Assembly: GCA_963575745.1 (NCBI GenBank)
Contig: CAUYUJ010015716.1
Coordinates: 60,778-124,777, forward strand
From: Prorocentrum cordatum
Taxonomy: Eukaryota > Sar > Dinophyceae > Prorocentrales > Prorocentraceae
Reading direction: 5' to 3'
DNA length: 64,000 nt
Below the pieces are notes generated by a model. That model was not told where the DNA came from and made no database searches. It worked only from the letters and a program-made list of their open reading frames with translations. The stretch's first letter is position 1, and the number at the start of each line of letters is the position of its first letter. Below are positions 55,240 through 64,000 of the stretch, one piece after another. Both the position numbers and the translations under genes were made by a program.

Positions 55240-57256
55240 AGCTCGCCCTCCCACGGTGTAGGCGTCCTCTGTGCTTCTTCGACCAGCAAACGCCCGCCCT
55301 GTCTCACTCGCCCCTCCCCCCCTATCTCTTAGCGCGCTGGTCTGCCCCTGCTCGCACTCTCCTTTCAAGAGGACTCACCTACCTGCGCGGTGCAGGTGCA
55401 CTTTGGGATTGCGGGGGCTCCTCTTGGTGACTTCTCGGCTCACAGCAAGTTCCGAGACCGGTGAAAAACCGAACCCGAAATAAGCCCAAGAGGGCCCGAG
55501 ATGGCTCCGGGAAGCCTCTATGACTGCTCCCAAAAGCCCAAGCGTCGGTCACCCAAAAAAGCGCTCCCTTGACGGCCCTTCAGGGCTACCCGACACGCCG
55601 ATAGCCCAATAGCCCCCCCTTCCATATAGACGTACTGCACCGCAGCACTTCAGACCTCGAGACTTTTAAACATCTAGACTTATATTCCATTAGCCGTATT
55701 GCCTTATCGCCCAGTGGCCCTACAGCTCTATTGCTCTATAGTTCTATAGCCCTGCAGCCCAATTGCCCCGTAGCTCCAGAGCCCAATGGCACTTCCGCCG
55801 TATTTCCATGTAGCTCTAGAGCCCAATGGCCCTATACCCTTATGGCCCTATCGCCGCACAGCTTTACATTTGTAGACGGCCGCAACCCTATAGATCAAAA
55901 GCCCAACCGACAAGTATCCCAATATAATTTTAGCCAATACATGTACATCCCTATAACACATACACCCATGGATCTCTAGCGCTGCACCCCTGTATCTCCT
56001 AGCCCTTATAGCCCTGTTTCCATCGCCCTCTCGCCCTGTCGCCACAAAACCCCAACAAACAATTCATTCGCCTTTTTCCGATGTCATATTCGCGGCATCT
56101 TCACTCTGTTGCCCCATGGCCTTACAACCCCCTGGCCCGAGACCCCGTTGCCCCCTAGAGCTCTACGGCGCCGCAACCCTTCAGCAGTACCCCCTCTTAC
56201 CCGATACTACTATAGCCATGGGGCCCTATCGCTCTGTGGTCCAAGCTCTACAGCGTAGCTATGGTCGCTTTCCTGGTACCACCTGAGCAGGGTGTCGATT
56301 CCAGACGACCTATCCCTTTTATGAGTGGTATATCTGAACGCCTCACCTGAAGCTCTCGGGCGACTGTTCACGGTCGTTGATCGGGCGTACTTTTTAACGG
56401 GACCTTTTACCTTTATGTGGCGGGCGCGCGGCCAACACGGCGTCGGTGCGGAAACCGCGACCATGTTGTATTGTTAAGGACGAAGATGCGCAAGGCTTCG
56501 GAATCTCCATGCCTGCGCAGCATTCTGCTCTGCAGATTTTTGTTTTTGCGGCGGTACCTTACTCCTACCTTTCGATCAGTTATACTTCTTCATCGAGACG
56601 AACTGATCCCTCCCACTTCTATCAGCCTTGAGCGCCGTCAGGTATGGCTCGGCGATTCCAATGTGCTCCGCTTCAACCCCGCCCAATTGATTGATCGTCC
56701 GCGGCGACCGCGGCCACCGAATCTGCGCACCGAGCGACCCACTGCGTGGAAACACCACACACGCTTCATTCGAGCCCAGCTTTCTTTTTTACATCCGCTT
56801 GTATGTTCTCAGATGGGGGCGCGGCCGTTGCTCGATTCGTGGCGCCCCAGGGGCCCAGCGCCGGATACTCCGAAGTCTCGCATGCGCGTCGTGGGCGCAA
56901 GCGGCGCAGGAACGGAACGGACAGGAGCAGGAGAACGAAGAGGATGTATGAAAGCGTTCCCGTCCGCTTCTTCACGACATGGTGCGCCATCGACGTCGCC
57001 GTCGCCCTCGTTTGCCTGCTCCTGCTCAGCCTTCCCTTTTTCTTCTTTCTCCTCCCCCTCCACCTTCCTCCACCTCCTCCTCCTCCTTCTTCTTCTCCTC
57101 CTCCACCTCCTCCTCCTCCTCCTCCTCCTCCTCCTCCTCCTCCTCCTCCTCCTCCTCCTCCTCCCCCCCATCTCTTCCTCCTCCACCTCCTCCTCTTCCT
57201 CCTCCTCTTCCTCCTCCTCCTCGTCCCCCTCCTCCTCCTCCTCCTCCACCTCCTCT
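55240..57256. other. Spacer between the two Helitron ORFs, no gene recognised
   Basis: Holds a degenerate hairpin-satellite copy (about 55490-55575), an AGCCCTAT-type minisatellite (55690-56230), ordinary sequence with an unassigned 56417-56960 frame, and a CTC tract (57040-57256). The expected N-terminal part of a Helitron Rep is not present in any frame. Confidence 0.5.
55690..56230 (+). repeat. Degenerate 'tagccctat' minisatellite
   Basis: Short phrases such as 'tatagccctgcagccc', 'ggccctatacccttatggcc' and 'agcccttatagccctg' recur every 10-12 bases with heavy divergence. Confidence 0.6.
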
Positions 57257-57401
57257 GATGACCGATGTTGAGCCGCTCTTTCGGCCGTCTTGGGGCTCCA
57301 AGAGGAGCCCAAGATGGCCCCACGAGGGCCCCGAGGGAACCCCACGTGGGCCCAAGGAGGCCCAAGAGGGACCCAAGAGAGCCTCAACATCGGTCACGCG
57401 G
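57257..57401 (+). repeat. Single hairpin-satellite unit interrupting the Helitron Rep region
   Basis: Starts 'gatgaccgatgttgagccgc' and ends 'caacatcggtcacgcgg', one complete unit bounded by the two hairpin halves. It shares the subtype phrase 'gagccgctctttcggcc' with the unit at about 52155. Rep coding starts right after it. Confidence 0.85.
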
Positions 57402-57409
57402 AAGACTTG

Positions 57410-60400
57410 GTCGCACGCGCCTTCCATGAGAAGCTCAAGATTCTCCTGCACATGATAACAAAAAAAACACATCCTTGGGCGCGTAGCTGCCTATACCTGG
57501 GTAGTGGAGTTCCAGAAAAGAGGTCCCCCGCACGTCCACATGCTCGTGATCCTTTGCGCGGCAGACAAGCCTACCACACCGGCGGACGTTGACAACTTGG
57601 TGAGCGCAGAAATACCCGATCCACAGACGCAACCCACGTTGCATTACTTGGTCGACAGACACATGGTGCATGGCCCGTGTGGCAACTTGAACCCGAACTG
57701 CCCCATGCATGAAAGACGGCCTCTGTTCCAAAAACTACCCAAAGCCGTTCGCCCCAATCACGAACCCCAACGTCAATGGCTACCCACAATACCGCAGACG
57801 AGAAACGCAGCCACTGCGCACAGTAAAGAACGGAATCCTTGATACCAGGAGTGTCGTCCCATACAACGCCTACCTCTTGGAGGAGCTGGACTGTCACATC
57901 AACGTTGAATGTTGCACCAGCCTGCGAGCCGTTAAAAACCTGTACAAATGCACTTACAAAGGCCCCGACAGAGCATGCTTCGAGCACGCTCGCGATGAAG
58001 TGCAAGAGTATGTAGACTGCCGCTACGTCGGAGCCCCCGAGGCAGCTTGGCACGTCATGGGATACCCTTTACACGGCCGGAGTCACCAGATCGACCGACT
58101 GCCCGTGCACCTACCTCTGCAACAGATTGTTCAATTCACCGACGGACAAGAAGAAGTGGCCGCAAACGCAGCCCTCAGGAAGAACACCAAACTTGAAACT
58201 TGGCTTGCTCTCAACGACGCTGCTGCCACCGGCCCATCTACCCCGGACACTGACCTTGTCCTGTCGCTTAGGTACATCGACATCCCGCAGCACTTCACGT
58301 GGGACGCAAAGCTACACGCCTGGCAACGACGAGCTCGCCAGGCAAAGAACGGGGCAGTCATCGGGAGAATGTATTACGTCAAACCTACTGCGGGCGAGCT
58401 GTACTACCTTAGACTGATGCTCCTCCACGCACAGGGCCGCCATGCCACTTCATGGGGCGCTCTGCGACGTGCGCCCTCGCCTGAGTCCGAACCCACCTTC
58501 CAGGAATGCGCGCGTCACATGGGCCTTTTACACGACAACGTCGAAGCAACTGCTGCTCTCGAAGAAACTTGCCGCATCGCGACCAGTCTACCCAAGCTCT
58601 GCGAGCTCTTTGCTCAACTACTCGTGTGGATGGAAGTGCAAGACAAGACCGCGTACTGGGCAGGGTTCAAAGCTGCGTTACTCGAGCACCACCGCGAAAC
58701 GCATGACACCATCGTTTACAACATGGTGGACGAACAACTTAGCCTCTACTCGTGCAGCCTTGCCGACTTCGGAATAGCACCACCCCCCGCTCACCGGCCC
58801 CACGGTGCTGCCGCTCGCGCAGCCCAAGAGTGCGCGCGTGAACTACGGTCAGCAGAAGAAATCTCCAAGGAGCAAGCTTGTTACACGAGTCTCACCCTGA
58901 ACGATGACCAAAGCCGTGCTTTCGACACTGTCCAATCCCTGATCGACGGCACTGCCCCCGCCGACGCACCCAACGTGGTCTACATCGACGGGCCTGCTGG
59001 CACAGGCAAAACACACATCTACAAAAAGATCTTGCATTATGTCCGCGGCTCCGGTCGTGTAGCTCTGGCGGTCGCGATGTCTGGAATTGCTGCCTTGTTA
59101 TTACCTGGCGGGCGCGCAGCCCATTCACGATTCCGCCTACCAGTTCCAATTCCACTTGAAGGATGCAAATGCAACATAAAACCCCGCAGCGCTGCTGCCC
59201 GACTTCTCATGGATGCCGCGGTCATCGTATGGGGCGAAGCACCTACCGCATCACGAGCCATGTTCGAGGCCGTTGACGCTTGCCTGAAAGAGCTGTTGGC
59301 CTGCGACAAACCCTTCGGAGGACGCACTATGGTCCTGGGTGGCGACTTCCGCCAAATCCCTCCTGTCCTCCGGTACATCGACCGTGACGCCGTGATTAAC
59401 CACACGTTGGCCGCGCTATCATGGTGGGGTTGTGACTCCGTGAGCATCTACCGTTTGGCCCGCAACGTGCGCGCCAGCTTCGACCCCGGATATGCGCAGT
59501 TCTGCCTCCAAGTAGGTGATGGGACGTTGCCGCCACCTCCCTTCAACGGCGTCGCCAAAGACCTTCAAGCATGTGTTGTCGAACTCCCTCCCGCAGTCTT
59601 GGCGCCATCTGATTGGGATGCCGAGAAGTTGATGCACTGGGTATACCAAGACTTCGAAAACGTGCCCGCAGCTCAGTGGTTCCAATATTATGCTTCACGA
59701 GCAGTCGTAACACCAACGAATGAAACATGCCAGCTGCTGAACATGAAAATGTTAGCCCACCTGGGCCCTACGACAGAAATGCGCTCGTACAGCCATGACA
59801 CCGCTTGCACAGAAGTCGACAGCGGAGACACCTATTCACCAGAATTTCTGAACTCACTGGAGACCGGCGGCCTACCACCACACGAGTTGCGCCTTCGACA
59901 TGGATCTTTGGTCATCCTTCTTCGCAACTTCGCCCCCCACAAAGGTCTCTGCAACGGCGCCCGACTTGTACTCGAGAAGATGCAGAAATACTTTCTGGTA
60001 GTGCGAGTTGTGACGGGTCCATACGCAGGTAAAGTTGAACTGTTACCACGCATATGTTGCGATTCCTGCGGCGACTGTGAACTTCCCTTTATCTTGCGCC
60101 GACATCAGTTTCCAGTGAAACCCGCTTGGGTCATCACCATCAACAAGAGCCAAGGACAATCGATCTCAGGACGCCTCGGCATTTACCTGCCCGCCCCTGT
60201 CTTCGCTCATGGCCAACTTTATGTCGCCATTTCCCGAGGCTCGTCCTTCGACAGTGTACGCTGCGTCGTTGACGACTCGGGGGGCGACCGGCAGACGTGC
60301 ATTGCAAGCGCCACCGAAGGAGGCCCCCACCGTTGCTTCACCACAAACATTGTCGATCGCCAATTGTTGCAGGCGTCTCGACAATCCTCGCGAACCTCTG

Positions 60401-61698
60401 GCCAGACAGAAACTCATGACAGTGAAGCTCCGCGCCAACAAAATGAGGACAACGCCACCGTAGCGAAAAGCCCGCCAGCGACCGCTCACCCCCCACACAT
60501 TGACCGCGTTCCCCCCAAAACCGTAGCGCACCCTGCAGGCCAAACGCTGCAACCACCGCCCACCGATCAAGCCGACGTACATGCACTGGAGGCCACGACG
60601 CAGCACAGGGATCACACAACATCCGACGACATTGGCGTGGAAGAAGACAGTGCAAGCAGTATGGAAGCACAAACTATTAAACACTACCACGCACAGGTTG
60701 TGCCGCACCTCACTTTCGACGAGGCCGCCGGTCAAGTACATGGGCCTGTCGTATCCCATTCCGCCACGTTGACGCCTCCCCCCCCCATGCACAAGGAGAT
60801 CTGCGGACGTCGCCCTAAGCGACGCCGCTTCCTTACGGCGAACCACGGCTGTTCCTCAAGCTGTGCGCGCGGCCCGTCCGACTCGACACCCAAGGACTCA
60901 ACTGCCATTGTGCCACCGCCCACATGGTCTGATTCCACCGACCACAACAACGCCGCCAAACGTCGCACAGACGGTCTGCGACGACCCACTTCCGAATCTG
61001 GACATGCCACGGATGCTCATCCACGAAAATGGACAATTCAACTTCACCCAACAATGCCGACGCCTGCACCGCTCGAGCCCCTGCCTGCGCCGCCTCCGTG
61101 GTACAACTCCGCGGCCACTCGCGCAGTAACAGCACGCGGCGTTCAAGATGGCGCTTCCTGCGGGCTCCACGCGTTCAATCATGTTTTCGCCGCTGCATGC
61201 TGCCTGCGACGCCAGCAATTCACTCCTGTTTCCCGCCACGGCTTTGAAACAGCTGCGGTCAGCGCTTCCCTCGGAGACAGTCGGGACGCGCTGATAGATC
61301 CCCGCGGAGGCAACTACGACGTTGCCGTGTTGACGACGAACTTCACCAACCACGACATCGCCGTCTTCCCGCTCACATCAGCAGAAGTAGAATAACGCAT
61401 GTTTGTCCCCTTCAGCTCATACCATTCGACACATGAAACGTTGACGGTTGCTGCGTACCTGTTACGTTTGCCCTCATACGGAGGCCACTGGATAGCCGTC
61501 GTCCCACAGGCAACTCTCTCTGATATGTTACACTTCCAATGCGACGCTCTGATGTGCGATTCTTTATTCCCAACGCCGCACGCCATCCAGTCTACAGAAC
61601 TTTCGGACTTGCTGGCCATCTGCGCGTACGAGCAGGCATCGGCCGATGCCCAAAACGGTTCCCGCAGCTGGCAGTGTTTTGTCGCCTGCGTCCGGTGA
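57410..61698 (+). pseudogene. Helitron Rep/PIF1-like helicase with C-terminal Josephin-like domain, N-truncated
   Basis: Rep remnant: RAFHEKLKILLHMITKK in one frame, a shift at an A8 run (57460-57467), then RVAAYTWVVEFQKRGPPHVHM with the HUH motif, ISAEIPDP-like and HGPCG motifs, a second shift near 57705, and a long frame from 57709 (GLCSKNYPKPF, GYPQYRRR, CHINVECCTSLRAVKNLYKC). Counting from 57709: Walker A GPAGTGKTHIY (428); Walker B reads IVWGEAP, with Gly at 509 where Asp is expected; GGDFRQIPPVLR; ITINKSQGQSISGRLG; YVAISRGSS. After a disordered linker (about 890-1130) comes a Josephin-like domain: GVQDGASCGLHAFNHVFAAA (Cys1151). An in-frame TAA (61393-61395) is followed in the same frame by sequence including YGGHWIAVV, the expected His. 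HUH Rep nicks and joins DNA; the helicase unwinds it. Lesions indicate an inactive copy. Confidence 0.85.
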
Positions 61699-62129
61699 TT
61701 TGTCCCGATCCTTTCTTAGCATCATCGACGGTGACCGGGCGTGTTTCACCGCTTGCTCTGAACTTGTCTTCTACTCTCGGCAGTCACACCCTGAACGCCG
61801 ATATTCTTTCGATAGCTGTCCTTGAAGTGTACATTCCTGCAGCCTTCGTCAATCCACAAAAAAACACTCTTCTTGCATTTGTCGTGCCCGACCAATAGTT
61901 CTTCTCAAGGTTGGTGGGCTGCGGGGCCTCGGTGTTAATCTTGAACAGCGCTCTTGCCATTTTTCTGTGTATCGTGCTTCGGGTTTATGCAAATACTAGG
62001 GTCTATGCAACGGTGAACGCACGTACAAATGCGAACAGTTACGCCAAGCATATGTCTCTGATTCAGACATGTGCACATGTGCTCGTAGGTACTTGACTGT
62101 GCGTATAATGAAACGCGAAACCCAACGAT
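61699..62129. other. 3' flank of the Helitron ORF, no gene
   Basis: Short frames only, one from 61539 to 61898 in another frame without motif. No clear terminal hairpin plus CTRR was found. Confidence 0.4.
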
Positions 62130-62640
62130 GTCGAACCTCTGTTGCATCCATCTTGGAGCTCCAAGAGGAGCCCCAGAAGGCCCCGCGAAGGCCCCAACGG
62201 AGCCCCAAGAAAGCCCAAGGAGGCCCAAGAGGGCCCCAAGAGAGCCGCAACATCGGTCACGCGAAAGATCTCTCGCGTGACCGATGTTGGGCCCCTCTTT
62301 CGGCCTTCTTGGAGCTCCAAAGATGGTCCAATATGGCCCCACGAAATCCCCGAGGGAGCCCCAAGCGAGCCCAAGGAGGCCAAAGAGGGCCCCAAGAGAG
62401 CCCCAACATCGGTCACGCGAAAGAGCTTTCGCGTGACCGATGATGGGCCCCTCTTTCGACCACCTTGGAGCTCCGAGGGGAGCCCAAATTGGCCCCGCGA
62501 AGGCCCCAACGGCGGCCCGAAATGGCCCAAGGAGTCCCAATGGGGCCAAAGGGGGCCCAAACATCGGTCACGCGAAAGAGCACTCGCGTGACCGATGCTG
62601 AACCTCTCTTGCATCCATCTTGGAGCTCCAACTGGGACCA
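62130..62640 (+). repeat. Hairpin satellite, right-hand array (3 full hairpins plus a half)
   Basis: Hairpins near 62250, 62405 and 62560 have the same arms as the left arrays, with linkers 'aaagatctct', 'aaagagcttt' and 'aaagagcact'. The array begins with a degraded half hairpin ('cccaacgatgtcgaacctct') at about 62122. Confidence 0.92.
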
Positions 62641-63110
62641 GATGGCCGCACGAGGCCCCCGAGAGTGGCCGAAGAGGACCAAGAGGACTCCAAGAGATCT
62701 CCCTTTCTGGGACCCCTACGTGTGCACCGAGACCGGAGCGATCTACATGCCTGCCAACACTTCCACTGGATGAGTAAAAACGAAATGGGACCACCACTGC
62801 AGTGGGGGCATTCCCTTTTGTAGAACATGTAATTTGTTAGGGGCCTATGAAGACGGGGTCCTCCTCCTCTTCCTCCTCCTCCTCCTCCTCCTCCTCCTCC
62901 TCCACCTCCTGTTTCCCCTGACTGGGTCAGGCAGGCCTTAGATCGGGATGCATCGCACTAACAGCGCTCCAGAGCGCTCTTCGAGCGCCCCACAGCGCTC
63001 TGGAGCGGCCGCGTTGCCCGATACGTTCCTTGCAGACCCGCCAGCTCACAGAAATCCTCGATTTATCCCGACCCGATTTTGCCCTGAGTTTGCGTCGTCC
63101 TCATACGGTT
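62641..63110. other. Intergenic with a CTC tract and a short hairpin
   Basis: The phrase 'gttaggggcctatgaag' followed by a CTC tract (62838-62912) recalls the right end of the module C copy at 41660-41750. A perfect 14-bp inverted repeat lies at 62965-62978 and 62994-63007. Confidence 0.5.
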
Positions 63111-63114
63111 GACA

Positions 63115-63300
63115 AGTCCCAGCCCCAATCGCCCCCCAATCGCCCATCGATGGCCGATAGAGCCCCGATAGCCCCACCCCGCCAAGGAACATCCACATGC
63201 GCCATCGTGGGCCTCTCGACGATCTATCGGCGATGTATCGCCGATTCCAGCTCGATGTTTCCCCCCTATCGTTGCCCCCCAATCTCCGAATGGTGCTGGC
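63115..63300 (+). repeat. Dispersed repeat family B, plus-strand copy (B only)
   Basis: 'cgatagccccaccccgccaa', 'gatctatcggcgatgtatcg' and 'gattccagctcgatgtttcc' match part B at 13500-13650 and 42590-42725. Part A is absent. Confidence 0.8.
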
Positions 63301-64000
63301 CCAGGGTATCACTATCTTTTAGGTGCCACTTTGGGAGCTCTTGGGCCCCCTGGAGGCAACATTCGAGGCAAGGTCTTGGAGGATGTGCTCTGCGTTTGCG
63401 CTGCCGCGCACATGAGGCGTTCCAAAAAGGGCCTTGCGCTCGAGGATTGAAGGAGTTGGCATGTCTTCCTCAGCGAAAGGCGCCGGGAGGGCGGAAGCTG
63501 GCAAAAGTAAAACGAAGCTCGCGGCGCCAGGGAAGCCGGCGGAATCAAAAGATGCGCCCCCCATGAGATGGCAACATGTTTTGCGGCTCAGGGTTTCCAG
63601 GATCGCCCGTATCCGTCACCACGGCTGGGGACGACGTTCAACGCAGGCGTGGCCGTCTGGACCAGCCACCGAGCACCGAGCAGGCGGCTGTCTCTTCCTC
63701 TCGGCGCTTCCAGACCACAACAGGGGCCTGTGTTGCAGCGCGTCCCCCTTGGAGCTCTTTGGCCCCAGCGGCGGTGTTGCTGCACCGCCGTCCCCTGGGA
63801 GATCGCGGATGCAGCCCATCGCGAGTGATATTACCTGGGTTTCCCGAGCCCCAGAGTCCTTCGCGAAAATGGCCCGAGCAAGCTCCAAAGTGGTTTCAGG
63901 AACGCTCGGAGAGAGCACCCCGGGGAGTGTATACGAACGCTCTGGGCGTCTTGCAAAGTTCTGGGCCCAAGAATCCCAAAATATGACAATGCCTTGCGGT
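63301..64000. other. Intergenic, no gene recognised
   Basis: Overlapping short frames on both strands (for example 63576-63986 plus) without recognisable motifs. Confidence 0.4.

Larger units (their letters stand above)
53165..61900 (+). mobile_element. Helitron-like rolling-circle transposon, decayed
   Basis: The locus holds an accessory ORF (53321-55237) and a Rep/PIF1-helicase ORF (57410-61698), both plus strand. 2.2 kb between them contains no Rep N-terminus, a degenerate minisatellite, a CT tract and one hairpin-satellite unit. Hairpin-satellite arrays lie on both sides (50645-53160 and 62130-62640). I could not find the canonical 5'-TC or 3'-CTRR plus hairpin ends, so the limits are approximate. 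Confidence 0.7.

Noticed and set aside
56417-57271. 284-codon frame upstream of the Helitron Rep
   Set aside because: Checked for the missing Rep N-terminus; no Helitron motif is present and its end is a CTC tract.

Overview
The window looks like nuclear DNA of a dinoflagellate (alveolate protist); I cannot name the species. Evidence: a near-complete relic of the dinoflagellate spliced leader (DinoSL) on the minus strand at 26382-26402; reverse-transcriptase, tyrosine-recombinase and Helitron protein fragments; very GC-rich DNA packed with microsatellites; and almost no intact host genes. Most long open frames are by-products of GC-rich or simple-repeat sequence.

Layout. 1-10.5 kb: a GC-rich, multiply frameshifted tyrosine-recombinase (DIRS-type) retroelement: gag-like patch (~2.0-2.7 kb), reverse transcriptase/RNase H (~3.5-5.2 kb), tyrosine recombinase (~8.2-9.96 kb), then a 150-bp direct repeat spaced 300 bp apart. 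11-15 kb: two minus-strand non-LTR reverse-transcriptase fossils among CT/GA tracts and a dispersed repeat (family A/B). 15-20 kb: mostly simple sequence, including about 1.3 kb of GAT/GCT and GGA triplets. 20-21.3 kb: the one plausible host protein gene (minus, frame-interrupted). 21.3-27 kb: a composite repeat (module C plus ~82-bp satellite) cutting into a minus-strand LINE that carries the spliced-leader relic at its 5' end. 28.4-33 kb: the best preserved gene set, a plus-strand LINE with ORF1 and an endonuclease-RT ORF2, starting at an 83-bp near-perfect palindrome and ending in a (CACACG)n field with a 748-base assembly gap. 34-50 kb: satellites (89-bp, 84-bp, 390-bp), dispersed repeats and microsatellites. 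50-62.7 kb: a Helitron-like locus (an accessory ORF and a Rep/PIF1-helicase ORF with a C-terminal Josephin-like cysteine-protease domain), bracketed and invaded by a ~156-bp repeat whose units meet at a long hairpin.

The autonomous functions are reverse transcription (three non-LTR copies, one YR element) and rolling-circle transposition (one Helitron). All but the 28.4-33 kb LINE show clear lesions. The most unusual signals are the LINE with a spliced-leader relic, the Helitron with a Josephin-like domain and a possible second protease-like domain in its partner ORF, and the hairpin satellites that share a CCCAAGAGG-type filler.
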